A DNA stretch of 64,000 bases, taken from Loripinus fragilis (Eukaryota; Mollusca; Bivalvia; Lucinida; Lucinidae). The stretch's first letter is position 1; the number at the start of each line of letters is the position of its first letter. Made by a program: the position numbers and the translations under genes. The DNA lies in the NCBI GenBank assembly GCA_964019695.1, contig OZ026516.1, forward strand, positions 77,951,018 to 78,015,017, given 5' to 3'. Under the pieces are notes generated by a model. That model saw only the letters and a program-made list of their open reading frames with translations, made no database searches and was not told where the DNA came from. Positions 1 to 9,937 of this stretch are shown here, piece after piece.

Positions 1-900
1 CTCTGAGTGTCTGTGGTAGAATTTAGAAAATGCCTTTCGAATTTTATGATATCTATAACCTTGTTTTAATAACTTAGCAGTTAAAATAAGTTTCTGTTGT
101 TGAAGTCATCAACATTAGAACACACTCTTGCAAAACGAATAAGCTGAGAAATATATACACCATAGGAAGGGGAGTGAGGAATATCTTCATCAAGAAATGG
201 GAAATTTACTATTTCAAAATTAAAATCATCCCGTTTATCATAAATTTTAATAGAAACTATACCGTTTGTTATGGACAAGTTCAAGTCCAAAAACGGAGCT
301 TCAGTATCAGAAGAATTTGCCTTATTTAACTGATGTTCACTTGGATCTATCTGACATACCATTTGTTCAAAATAAGGATTATCAATATTAAGTAAGTCAT
401 TTAAATATCTGGAGATGGAGTTAAAAGCTTCAATAATATCAGTTTGATTATTGTCTGACAGGCACAAAATGAAGTCTCTCTCATAACAAAACAAAAACAA
501 ATCTGCAACAAGAGGAGCACAATTAGTACCCATTGGAATACCTATAGTTTGTCTATATAATTTCGACCCAAATCTTATAAATATATTGTCCAAAAGATAA
601 CGGAGAGCATCACACAATTTCTGACATGACCACAATTTATATCGTTTAGGTTGTTCAGAAGTAAAAAAAGGCATTCCAAATAAAGTGAGCCCTCTCTGTT
701 AAATGTTCAATATATTCTGTTAGTTTTTTCTTTGATTAGATTATGAGGCAATGTAGTATAGAGAGAAATCATATGTAGACAAACTAGATGCCAGAAAACC
801 TCTAGACTTTATTTTATTAAGAATTTCACCTGAATTTTAAATAGATTTTTACCGTTCTTGTTCAATATTTGAAGACATGGTTTTTGATTGCAGTGAGACA
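1..900 (-). pseudogene. Penelope-like reverse transcriptase fragment, decayed and cut by the window edge
   Basis: A reverse transcriptase remnant read on the minus strand. The main open piece (674 down to 81, 197 aa) carries an RT block with IGIPMGTNCAP at residues 44-54 and a catalytic-loop relative RYLND at 89-93, where the expected first Asp of the YxDD box has become Asn. A YDKRDDFNF block and a GVYISQLIRFARVC block follow. Upstream, in shifted frames at about 770-720, LYTTLPHNLI resembles the segment after RT motif A; downstream (80 down to 1) the family C-terminal KQGYRYHK segment continues in another frame. The LYTxLP and IPMG blocks resemble Penelope-like (telomerase-related) RTs. Family placement is inference; that it is an RT is well supported. 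Frameshifts at about 674 and 81 and the damaged active site make it a pseudogene. A second copy of the family lies at 14970-15770. Confidence 0.8.
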
Positions 901-1216
901 AGAAGTCGAAAGAATAGACAACTCAGTAGTTGTACATGAACCAGAATTAAGACCTGTTTAATGTTTACTTGACCAGATGTGAATTTCACTTTTTGTAGTA
1001 GCATTGAAATAAACACACAAATTTTGCTTTCTTGTAGATATCAGAATAGTCATGGTATGACCAAATAGACAAAATGGCAATGTAAAGCACAACCATAACA
1101 TGGCTGCACGAGATACATGCCCATCCCTTTAAATGATTTTAAGTGCTAAAACGAAAGATACTCCATGAGAATGCGTATTTTAGAGTGTAATGTTCTTTTA
1201 AACTCGAAGAGAATTC
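901..1216. other. Unassigned spacer between two retroelements
   Basis: AT-rich sequence between the Penelope-like fragment and the 3' tail of the minus-strand non-LTR element. No coding frame, repeat or RNA gene was recognised. It may hold upstream Penelope-like sequence too decayed to see. Confidence 0.5.
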
Positions 1217-1634
1217 ATTTTTGTTTGTTTGGTGCTTAACGAACGCATGAACCCTTGTGGGTCATTAGCGTCAAACAATATCTAACTAAACATGATTTGG
1301 ATGGAAATAAAATGGATGATTATAATGACTTTTAAAATAACAAAGAGTTGCTGTACGGTTGTTGACAGGAAAGATCATGTACAATATCTTCAATTTCAAA
1401 GACCTATTCCAGACGACTGTACATGTTCTTTGATTGAACAGAATATAGCAATAAACGATCATAATGATACAATAATACTATCTATAGGGCATTAGGTATA
1501 AAACAAACACAATTAAAAAATAGCGAATAGATTTTGTTAAAAAGATTCATTTCTTTTTAAAAATGTCATAATACTATCAATATGTATTTCTTGAAATAAC
1601 TGTCTCATGTTATCAACATGGAAGCAATTATTTC

Positions 1635-2547
1635 TTACTTGTGCAAAGTCGCCACTTCCAAAATGAAGTGACGTACAGTGAACGGTGCGTCACAACCAAC
1701 ACATTGTGGCTGCTCTTCACCTTGCAGTAAGTATGATTGAGTGACTTTTGTATGACCTAAGCGGAGTCGAGCTAAAACGACTTCTTCTTTTGTAATGTTT
1801 CCAATAATTGATTGATATTCACTGATATTTGGTTTTATGTCAAGAAGTTTATTACCAATGCTGTTATTCCATGAAGTTTGCCATTCTTCCAAGATTATTG
1901 ATAGATGGCTGATAATTAGAAAATGGAATCTTAAAAGAAGTTGGTTCTAATGAAAGCGATGTTTTTGCTTGCTGATCTACCATATCATTCCCTAGAATGC
2001 CTATATGACTAAGAATCCAACAGAAAACAATTTCTTTATTTGATAAAAGCTCGTGACATTTTTCTAAAAGTTTCTGAATCTGTGGATTCTTTGAACTGGT
2101 ATGGTTCATAGCTTTCAATACAGAAAGCAAGTCAGAAAATATAATAAATTTATTGTTAGCATCACAAGTGCTAATAAAATCTAAAGCTTGATCAACTGCT
2201 TTGGCTTCAGCAGTGAAAATGGATGAATCATCAGGTATTCGTTGCAAATTACTATGGTTGCCGGATATAACAGCACAACCAACATTTGAGTCTTCTTTTA
2301 ACCCAGCAGTATAAACTTGTTGATAATTCTTATAACAATTTTGCAGCCTTCTGAAATCATCTTTGAATATATGTGGATTTGATTCAGACTTTTTCCCAGA
2401 GTGTAAATCGAAAAGTATTTCAGGTTGCTTCACACACCAAGCTAGAATATTTGATGTAAAATGTTTTTCAGCATATTGTGGTTATATTGGTAGATTCTAA
2501 GAGTGGTGAAATTCTGATGCCAAATGATTTAATAGCTTTAGGTTTTT
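1635..2547 (-). pseudogene. ORF2 C-terminal part: RNase H domain and terminal zinc motif (minus copy)
   Basis: Read from 2547 down to 1635 in two overlapping frames (2433-1864, then 1892-1635). The RNase H frame keeps the FTAEAKAVDQ block with the catalytic Glu, FSDLLSVLK with an Asp, and SHIGILGNDMVDQQ with the last Asp. The first catalytic motif, normally YTDGSK, reads YTAGLK, so the first Asp is lost. A frameshift near 1890 separates it from the C-terminal piece, which has ARLRLGHTKVT and a CVGCDAPFTVRHF zinc-finger-like start. Close relatives at 4173-5084 and 11666-12907 keep the motifs intact. The domain would degrade the RNA strand during element replication; this copy is inactive. Confidence 0.85.
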
Positions 2548-2560
2548 CCATGATGTTTCT

Positions 2561-2965
2561 CCATGATGATACATTGCATTAGTTAGATGGCCTCCATGCG
2601 AGCTGAACATTTCTTGTACTTCAACAACTGCAGAATCTAGGACGAAGATTTGGTACCAGTAAAATGCATTTAAGCCCCCTGGTGGCTTAGGCTGCTGTCC
2701 GTTCTAAGGCGGTGGTTCTGTTGTTGTTGACTTTTTGTTTATTGTTACTCCCATTGTGGGAGTCTGTGATTGTTCTATGTTTTGAGGTTCGTTACTTTAT
2801 GTCCATTCTAGTATTGCAATCATCTTGATGGGGAAGAGAGAGCTGGTTGCTTTGCTTAATTGTTCTTCCTGGTGTCTCGTGATGGTAAAGCGGCTCTTCC
2901 TCGCGATGCCACGGGGTTGTCCGCGGTTTGTGATTGTGGTATTTCCTGATCATACTCACTTACTA
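2561..2965 (+). mobile_element. 405-bp dispersed repeat inserted in ORF2 (copy 1)
   Basis: A 405-bp block starting CCATGATGATACATTG and ending CTCACTTACTA splits the minus-strand ORF2 between the codons for DLHEQK and PKAIKSF. A 405-bp copy with the same ends lies at 30274-30678 and a diverged partial copy at about 19340-19535. The insertion is flanked by TTTTT on both sides (2543-2547 and 2966-2970), a short target duplication or a T-run preference. A 13-bp stutter of the left end (CCATGATGTTTCT, 2548-2560) precedes it. It has no coding capacity. A TTTAAGCC / CCGTTCTAAGGCGGT segment (about 2667-2710) resembles 16078-16121 in the 3' region of the Penelope-like element, so it may be a Penelope-like 3' fragment; that link is inference. 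Strand is assigned by that resemblance. Confidence 0.8.
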
Positions 2966-2970
2966 TTTTT

Positions 2971-4018
2971 GTTCATGTAAATCAACATAATTTGGTGGAA
3001 ATGTAACTTCGCGAGCAGGATTTGATGGGTTTGCAGCAAGTCTTATAGCATATTGCAAAGAGAGTTTTTCTCTACTTGAATATAATGATGGTTCATTTGC
3101 TTCCACATAGAGACTAGCAACAGGAGAAGTGCTAAAAGCTCCTAAAGCTAACCTAAGTCCTTTATTGTGTATAGGATCAAGCATTTGAAGATATGATTTT
3201 CATGCAGAGCCATATATAATACAGCCATAGTCTAATTTTGACCAGACTGGAGACCGATAAAGCTTGAGAAGTGTAGTTTGGCCTACATCCCAAGAAGTAT
3301 GGGAAATCACTTTTAAAAGATTCAATGCTTTTAAGCATTTAGCTTTGAGATATATAATATTGGGTATGAAACTAAGTTTTTTTTATCAAAAATCATGACC
3401 AGGAATTTAGATTCCTCAACAACTGGAATAGGTGATCCATATAAATGTAAAACGGGATCATCATGTTGCCTGCGCAACTGACAGAAATGTACACACTGTG
3501 TTTTAGATTTGGAAAACTTAAATCCATTGCTTGTTGGCCAATTCTTAATCTTATTCAAATTTTTGTTGCAGTTGACGCCAATCGCCACCAAGCTTTTTGA
3601 GCGACAACAGATACAGAATTCATCAACATATAATGAGCGATCAGTAAGGTTACCTAAACATTTCAGAATATCATTAATTTTGATACTAAAAAGTGTTGTA
3701 GACAGAACGCCCCCTTGAGGTACACTTTGCTCCTGGTCATAATAGTCAGACAGAGAGGAGCCAACTCGTACTTGCATGGTGCGGTCTGCAAGGAAGTTTT
3801 CAATGAATGTAGGAAGTCTACCTCTTAATCCTAGTTTGTGGATATCCCTTATAATGCCGTATCTCCATATGGTATCATAAGCTTTTTCCAAATAAGAAAA
3901 CCACAACGACTACATGTTCCTTTTTAATAAAAGCATCACGTATGAAAGTTTCCAATCTAACTAAATTATAAGTAGTACTGCGGTCAGATCTGAAACCATG
4001 ACTATTAGATTCTAAAAA
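2971..4018 (-). pseudogene. ORF2 reverse transcriptase and connector (minus copy)
   Basis: Read from 4018 down to 2971 in several frames. From the N-terminal side it shows HGFRSDRS and LETFIRDAFIKKEH (4018-3907), then AYDTIWRYGI, then PQGGVLSTTLF (motif B). SLYVDEFCI is the motif C box with the second catalytic Asp changed to Glu; the relative at 11223-11234 has YVDD. KFSKSKTQCVHF follows. A connector piece (3184-2963) gives MLDPIHNKGLRLALGAF. Frameshifts lie near 3906 and 3330, and a 7-codon deletion relative to the copy at 10826-10880 lies near 4005. The RT would copy element RNA at the nick; this one is dead. Its 5' end abuts the inverted plus-strand copy at about 4019. Confidence 0.85.
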
Positions 4019-5430
4019 CTAAGTTAGTCTTATGTAGTCATATGATTCATATGAACAAAAACCTAAAGCTATTAAATCATTTGGCATCAGAATTTCACCA
4101 CTCCTAGAATCTACCAATATCAAACCACAAAATATTGAAAAACATTTTACACCAAATATTCCAGCTTGGTGTATGAAACCACCAGAAATACTTTTTGATT
4201 TACATTCCGGGAAAAAATCTGAATCAAATCCACACATATTAAAAGATGATTTCAGAAAATTGCAAAATCGTTATAAGAATTACCAACAAATTTATACTGA
4301 TGGGTCAAAGGAAGACTCAAAGGTAAGTTGTGCTGTTATATCAGACAACCATAGTAATATGCAACGTATACCTGACGATTCATCAATTTTCACTGCTGAA
4401 GCCAAAGCAGTTGATCTAGGTTTAGATCTCATAAGCACTTGTGATGCTAACAATAAATTTATTATATTTTCTGACTCGCTTTTTGTATTGAAAGCAATGA
4501 ACCATACCATTTCAAAGAATCCACAGATTCAGAAACTTTTAGAAAAATGTCATGAGCTTTTAGCTTATAAAGAAATTGTTCTCTGTTGGATTCCTAGTCA
4601 TATAGGTATCCAAGGGAATGAGATGGTAGATAAGCAAGCAAAAACATCGCTTTCATTAGAACCAACTTCTTTTAAGATTTCATTTTCTAATTTTAAGCCA
4701 TCTATCAATAAATATATCTTGGAAGAATGCCAAACTTCGTGGAATATCAGCATTGGAAATAAACTTCTTGACATCAAACCAACTATTGGTGAATATCAAT
4801 CAGTTGTTCGAAATATTAGAAAAGAAGAAGTAGTTTTAGCTCGACTCCGCTTAGGTCATACAAGAGTCACTCATTCATACTTACTACAAAGTGAAGAGCA
4901 GCCACAATGTGTTGGTTGCGACGCACCATTCACTGTACGTCACTTCCTTTTGGAATGTGGCGACCTTGCACAAGTAAGAAATAATTGCTTCCATGTTGAT
5001 AACATGAAAGAATTATTTCAAGATATACATATTGATAGTATTATGACATTTTCAAGACAAATAAATCTTTTTAACAAAATTTAATTGCTATCTTTAAAAT
5101 CATGTTTTGTTTTACATTTGTATCAGACCATAATATAGATTTTTTAATGTTGTATTCTGTTCAGTAAAAGAACATGTACAGTTATCTGAATAGCTCTTTG
5201 AAACTGTCAGATATTGTACGTCGTCTCTCCTGTCAACAATCGTATTGCAACTTATTATCATTATACAAACTCATCATCATCATTCCTTTTATTGTATCTT
5301 ACAAATTTTTACTTTTTCAATCCACATCATGTTTAGTTTAATACTGTCTGACGCTAATGACCCACAAGGGTTGATGCGTCGTTAAGCACCAAACAAACAA
5401 ACAAACAAACAAACAAACAAACAAACCAAT
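4019..5430 (+). mobile_element. Plus-strand 5'-truncated non-LTR copy with CAAA tail
   Basis: A 5'-truncated relative of the surrounding element, inserted in the opposite orientation. Homology starts at about 4035 with the codons of EQKPKAIKSFG, runs through an intact RNase H frame and 3' UTR, and ends with GACGCTAATGACCCACAAGG, a GTTAAGCACC tail box and about nine CAAA repeats (5386-5426). The bases at 4019-4035 match neither side and may be filler. Together with 1217-3000 it forms an inverted repeat with arms of about 1.4 kb around a 1-kb RT spacer. The 5' truncation and simple-repeat tail are typical of target-primed reverse transcription. Confidence 0.85.
4173..5084 (+). CDS. RNase H domain and C-terminus of non-LTR ORF2, open but truncated
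   Basis: A 303-aa open frame encoding only the end of ORF2. It keeps the four RNase H acidic residues: D43 in YTDGSK, E76 in FTAEAKA, D101 in FSDSLFV and D153 in HIGIQGNEMVD. A conserved linker ARLRLGHTRVTHSYLL follows, then a terminal zinc motif in CVGCDAPFTVRHFLLECGD (Cys-x2-Cys, His, Cys). In the intact family this module follows the RT on the same polypeptide. Here the RT is absent because the copy is 5'-truncated, so the ATG at 4173 is simply the first Met in frame and not a natural start. The uninterrupted frame suggests this copy is younger than the minus-strand copy it interrupts. Expression is not implied. Confidence 0.8.
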   Translation: MKPPEILFDLHSGKKSESNPHILKDDFRKLQNRYKNYQQIYTDGSKEDSKVSCAVISDNHSNMQRIPDDSSIFTAEAKAVDLGLDLISTCDANNKFIIFSDSLFVLKAMNHTISKNPQIQKLLEKCHELLAYKEIVLCWIPSHIGIQGNEMVDKQAKTSLSLEPTSFKISFSNFKPSINKYILEECQTSWNISIGNKLLDIKPTIGEYQSVVRNIRKEEVVLARLRLGHTRVTHSYLLQSEEQPQCVGCDAPFTVRHFLLECGDLAQVRNNCFHVDNMKELFQDIHIDSIMTFSRQINLFNKI

Positions 5431-6165
5431 TTACCAGTGCACAGAGTATTAAATAAACTCCAGTTGGCTCTATTTAATTTCCACTTTGGATTGTGATCTT
5501 CAGTGGAAAAGTGTTCTGTTCAATGATGATAGAGAAGTGATCACTATTGTGATGGTCTTCACATACATACCAATTATAATCAAGAAACAGTGATGGATGA
5601 CAGTGATGGATGACAGAAGGAACGATCAATAGATGTAAAAGACTTTGTACTTGGAGAATGATAAGTGTAATATATATGTCATTCTTTGTAATGAAATTTT
5701 CGATGAGTTCACCTCTGGAATCATTGTTTTGACCACCCCCGAAGATATTGTGACCATTGAAGTCACCTAATATGATATACGGAAAAGGAAGTTGTTGCAG
5801 TATATTTTCCAAGTGTAGGGCGTTAAGAGAAAAGGATGGGGGAATATATACAGAACATATTGGTATTTCTCTGACTAGAGTGGCAGAAACAGCAGTTGCT
5901 TGTAGTTCTATTTGTAAATCAATCTTTCTTTGTGGGAAAGATGATTTTACAAATAATGAGGCACCACCAGAGTGCCTCAGACAATCAGTATGAACATAGT
6001 TATATATGTTAATACCTTTTAACGACATGTTATCATCTGGTTTAAGAAATGTCTCTTGAAAACAAAATACAGATGGATTGTATTCAGAAATCAATAGAGA
6101 TTTTCATTATAATTAGGTTTCAAATCTCGACAATTCCATTGTATAATTTTATGTTTAAAATTCAT
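5431..6165 (-). pseudogene. ORF2 endonuclease domain (APE-like), N-terminal part of the minus element
   Basis: Read from the ATG near 6165 (KIIQWNCRDLKPN) with a frameshift near 6095, then 6094 down to 5474 (206 aa). Motifs of the exonuclease-endonuclease-phosphatase fold are visible: FCFQETFLKPDD with the catalytic Glu, ICSVYIPPS, ILGDFNGHN, and near the end HNSDHFSI with the SDH triad part. Another frameshift lies at about residue 145, where the relative at 9227-9937 reads LMNDKSYTYMHYPTG. The last recognisable part, PKWKLNRANW, lies at 5480-5440 just before the inverted insertion. The domain nicks target DNA to prime reverse transcription. Its key residues are better preserved than in the longer plus-strand element, but the frame is broken. 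Confidence 0.8.
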
Positions 6166-6225
6166 ACTTGAAAATAATATTAAAAGGGGTAATAAAATAA
6201 CGGTTATATTGAAACCTTCCATTAT

Positions 6226-6600
6226 TTAAGATAATGGTCATCGTGAACGTTTGTCTTTAGGGAGGTGATCACTGGAAGATGGCTCTGTGAATACCAAAGA
6301 ATCATCGCCCATGCCCCCGAGTTTGCTTACCGCCTTGCCATGGTTCGGGGGCTTAATTCGCACGTGGGGACTTTATTTTTGAATAACTGTCCCCTCTGCT
6401 TAAAGCTAAAGGTAAGCCAGGCGCTCGCCCTCTGGCGCCCTAGAAATATGGATTGCTGCCCGGCACCACTGGGGACAGACTGTATGTACCTTCGTACTTA
6501 AGCAGGTCTGTTTGCGTCTCTTGTTTTGCAGACTTGAGAGGTGACAGGTTGGGGTTAAAGTCCTCACGCAAACCAGTGGTAACTGTCCGTAAAAGTGCAA
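6226..6600. repeat. Unassigned block holding a dispersed CTTGCCATGGT-type repeat
   Basis: Bases 6329-6395 (CGCCTTGCCATGG, then GGGGC, then a GTGGGGAC box and CTGTCCCC) resemble 16682-16750 and 17016-17092 on the same strand and 14854-14918 on the opposite strand. Those three surround the Penelope-like pseudogene, so this may be another terminal fragment of that family. The remainder, including GCCAGGCGCTCGCCC and the GCAGGTCTGTTTGCGTC region, was not recognised. The short open frames here are not supported as genes. Confidence 0.45.
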
Positions 6601-7189
6601 CTATATCAACTTGTTTTCATAAATAACCAAAAGCTTAAATTTATCAAAAATTGTCTTACACTACTTAAACTGTAAATAAGATAAAAGTCAAATATAGCAA
6701 TTTTTATAACTGCTATCGTCTTAATTATTGAGTTCTATATCTTGTTGAACATTTATTTTTAAACTCTTACTTTATCTATATGACAGTTTTCATGATTAAC
6801 TGTCCAGTACCTAAGTTACATTCTTGCTCTAATATTTTCAAAGTTCTGTATTGTAGAGCTTTAAAGTTTAGGGACATATTAAGATTAAAATTGAAGAGCA
6901 ATTTACCTGTGAAATATCTTTACTAAATTCCAATATCTTATTCAAAAGAACATACTGTAGTTCTTTCTGTCTCAAATTCATTTATTTCTCTAATACTATT
7001 TGTGTCTTTTTTCATTATCCACATTAAAACTCAAACAGGCTTAAATTGACCGAGTCTACTACAATCATTTCAATTTCAAACTTTTTAAATAATCTATCTC
7101 AGTTTATTTTCTAAACTGTACATCACAACCGGGCTTATACCGTATTTGTAGGGTTAAAATATACAGATTGCTTTACTGCTGTAGTAGAT
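6601..7189. other. AT-rich spacer, nothing recognised
   Basis: No gene, tandem repeat or inverted repeat was recognised. It precedes the presumed 5' UTR of the long plus-strand element, whose true 5' edge could lie inside this stretch. Confidence 0.4.
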
Positions 7190-7813
7190 AAGGTAGGTGA
7201 AAACCCTTATTAAAACAGTGTGCTGCCTGTTTGCCGTGGGTTTGCGACGCGTGAATGGGAGAAGAGAATCCTGGTAATTGAGGAAAGCCCAGGGATCTCC
7301 AGCTTTCCAAACCATTACTTTGGTCTCTGATTCAGCTAGACGTGAGTCCAGTGCTAGGTCCGGCGTTGGATCAATCGACTGGGTGGTCCATCTCTAGAAA
7401 CCATCTTATCCTTTCTTCCTTCTGTCTGTTTTAAAGTATCTTTTAGGTACAGAACCGGGTTTAATTTTTCTTCATTTATATCTTACTATTTGGTTTCAAG
7501 AGTGACTGCTCATGGGCTAATCTTGGGGCATATAGACCAGCGTTAACAAGGCTTCTGAGAGCGGTGAGGGGGGTCTTAAAATTTTTGGGTGGGGATGTCC
7601 AATAAATGTTAAATCTTTTTCTTAAGGGAATTAGTGTTTGATATGTATTGGACGTTAATCTTAAGCTGGACTAACTACTGGAAAATATGAACCGGAGTAT
7701 AATTGATATGTAGCTTTAATGTAGGAAATAGGAGAGCCATTTCCATATTACATTCCCTTGTTGGGCTCCACGGTGGGTGAAGTGCATATCTATGGAATAA
7801 TTAACAAAACAAC
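7190..7813 (+). promoter_or_regulatory. Putative 5' UTR / internal promoter region of the non-LTR element
   Basis: Noncoding leader before ORF1. It contains GTTTGCCGTGGGTTTGCGAC (7220-7239) and, just before ORF1, CCTTGTTGGGCTCCACGGTG (7757-7776). The complement of the latter recurs at 14561-14580 in front of the other gag pseudogene, so it is a conserved leader piece shared by both families. Non-LTR elements usually carry an internal promoter in this region; no specific promoter motif was identified. Confidence 0.5.
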
Positions 7814-9153
7814 ATGGATCATGCTGAATTTAATTCTACCATGGTCCCCCCTTCTTCCCCTGGCCCAGGCCTGGATTCGACCCCCAATCCTGTATTATCT
7901 CAGGAAAACTTTCCAACACTACAACAAACTAGTTCAAAAAATAAAAGACAACGACCTGATTCGGATGACGAGACAGAAGCTTCTACAATTTTCAAATCAA
8001 CAGATAACTTTCCTAGATTCTTGGTCATAAAATCAGAAGAAGAAAAATCTATTACAAGTTTATCACCATTCATCATTGAAAAACAAATTGAGTCATTTAT
8101 TGGAACACCTAAAACAGTCAAAAAGTTAAAAAACAAAACACTTCTGGTAGAAACAACAAGACAAGCACAAACAGAAAATCTTTTAAAAGTTACAAAATCC
8201 TTTAACATGAAAGTATCGGTATTGGAACACAGAACTTTGAATACCTCGAAAGGGATAATTAAAGACAGAACATTGAAAGGTGAAACTGAACAGGACATTT
8301 GTGAATACCTCAAGAGTCAAGGAGTGATAGCTGTAAAGGGGTTCACGATCAAAAAAGATCATGAAGTGATAGAAACAAATACACTTTTGCTTACCTTTAA
8401 CTCTATCACAGTACCAAAAACACTAAGAATTTTTTACCAATTTGTACCTGTTGATATTTATGTGCCAAATCTTCTGAGATGTTTCAACTGTCAGAGGTTT
8501 GGTCACCATAGAGGTGATTGTCCTATAGACTATTGTTCTGTCTGTGAAAAGTGTGGAACAGGTGGTTTTCATCATTTGGCCAGTGCGTGCCCTAACCCAG
8601 TTAAATGTGTTAACTGCGGTCTAAACCATCTTTCTAGGTCCAATGTATGTGAGGTATGGAAAAAAGAGAAAGAAATAATGAAAATCAAAGTAACAAGAAA
8701 CCTCACGTACCTTGAAGCAATAAAGATTGTTGAACACACACCTGAAACTACCTTTTCCACCATTGTTCAATCAGCAATTGCTAAACCTGAAATCAAAAAC
8801 GATTACACTCAAACTTAAGAAAATGATAAAATCATCTCTTCCAGTACTAAAGTTCTGATACCTACAAAATATAAAACAAATAAGTCTCAACCATCTTCAA
8901 AAGCTACAACACCTCAATCTAAACAACCAAGTACATCACAAGTTGAACCAGCAAAAAACAAGGAATAACGGTCAAAAAATCAAACAAGCCCAAGAAAGAA
9001 AAGCCAATCTCCAAAGAAAAATCAAAGAGATAAAATCAAATTAACCAGGGTTCAAGATGAACCCATCAAACTTAAAAATACATTTTCAGACCTAGAACAA
9101 ATGGAAGCAGAAGAGTACAGTGATCAAAAATCTCGCAAAGATCAAACCAAGTA
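7814..9153 (+). pseudogene. ORF1: gag-like nucleic-acid-binding protein with zinc knuckles
   Basis: Starts at the ATG of MDHAEFNST and is open for 334 codons to a TAA at 8816-8818. The same frame continues past this stop and a second in-frame TAA (about 8966) to a final stop at about 9153, so the ancestral protein was about 446 aa. The N-terminus is Pro/Ser/Gln-rich. The core has PRFLVIKSEEEKSI, an LNTSKGIIKDRTLKG block and VPVDIYVPNLLRCFNCQ. Three Cys/His clusters follow: C223-x2-C-x4-H-x4-C236 (CFNCQRFGHHRGDC), a variant cluster starting CSVCEKC, and CVNCGLNHLSRSNVC. A KVTRNLTYLEAIKI motif and a Lys/Gln/Ser-rich tail complete it. Such ORF1 proteins coat element RNA. Its product would lack the basic tail if translation ended at the first stop. 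Confidence 0.85.
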
Positions 9154-9226
9154 AGTCTAATACATATATTACATGAAAGTTTCCATCTTTTTACTAGTTT
9201 TATTCATTTTATCCTTTTTATCTCCA

Positions 9227-9937
9227 ATGAATTTTAAGCACAAAATCATACAATGGAATTGTCTAGGTTTGAAACCAAAATTTGATGAAATATCCATCAT
9301 ACTGGAACAACAGAAACCGTCTATTTTTTGTCTTCAATAGACCTTCTTAAAACCTAATGATAATGTAACCCTTAAAGGTTTTAACATATATAACTATATT
9401 CATTCTGATTGCCAAAGACCTTCTGGCGGTAGCTCTATCCTTGTTAAATCTTCTTGTCCTCAACGAAATATAGTGTTAACCACAGATCTGCAGGCAACTG
9501 CTGTTTCTGTAACGTTAGATAAAGAAATAACTATATGTTCTATTTATATTCCTCCTTCTTTTACCTTAAAAACTGAACATCTTGATTCTTTATTAAAGCA
9601 GCTTCCTTCTCCATATTTACTCTTAGGAGATTTTAATGGTCATAATATTCTCTGGGGTAATAAAGAAAATAATTCCAGAGGTGAACTCATTGAAAATTGT
9701 ATTACAAACAATGATATTTGTCTTATGAATGACAAGTCATACACATATATGCACTATCCAACAGGCTCTTTCTCTTCTATAGATCTTTCCTTATGTCATC
9801 CATCTCTTTTCCTTGACTTTAGTTGGTCTGTCTGTAAAGATCAACATCATAGTAATCATTTTCCTATCGTCATTCAAAGTAATACTTCCACAGTAGAAGA
9901 TCATAATCCAAAATGGAAACTAAATAAAGCTAATTAG
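9227..9937 (+). pseudogene. ORF2 part 1: APE-like endonuclease
   Basis: The start is the ATG before NFKHKIIQWNC, matching the minus-strand copy. Codon 38 is TAG (9338-9340), exactly where the minus-strand copy has the catalytic Glu of FCFQETFLK. The frame then runs open through ICSIYIPPS, LLLGDFNGHN and SYTYMHYPTGSFSSIDLSL to KWKLNKAN, ending at TAG 9935-9937, where Trp is expected. The terminal SDH motif reads SNH (HHSNHFPI), so two catalytic positions are lost. The domain would nick target DNA. The element cannot make a full ORF2 protein without readthrough. Confidence 0.85.

Larger units (their letters stand above)
1217..6225 (-). mobile_element. Minus-strand RNase H-type non-LTR retrotransposon, broken by two insertions
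   Basis: The element reads from an endonuclease start near 6165, through RT (about 4018-3190) and RNase H (2433-1864), to a 3' UTR. It ends at about 1217 in the complement of GGTGCTTAACG plus a short CAAA tail. It is interrupted by a plus-strand truncated relative (about 4019-5430) and by a 405-bp repeat (2561-2965). Compared with the longer copy at 7190-13264, about 0.87 kb of ORF2 between endonuclease and RT is missing exactly where the plus-strand copy sits, so that insertion came with a target deletion or followed one. No gag is seen upstream of 6225, so the copy is 5'-truncated at about the ORF2 start. EN plus RT plus RNase H plus a CCHC-type gag in its relative places it in the I/Jockey-like group; the exact clade is not resolved. 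Confidence 0.8.

Noticed and set aside
4019..5430. Twin-priming inversion of a single insertion
   Set aside because: Both orientations have their own 3' UTR and tail, so two separate insertions fit better than one internally inverted copy.
6265..6600. Short open frames on both strands as a possible host gene
   Set aside because: Neither shows a recognisable domain, and part of the DNA is a dispersed repeat also found near 14.9, 16.7 and 17.0 kb.
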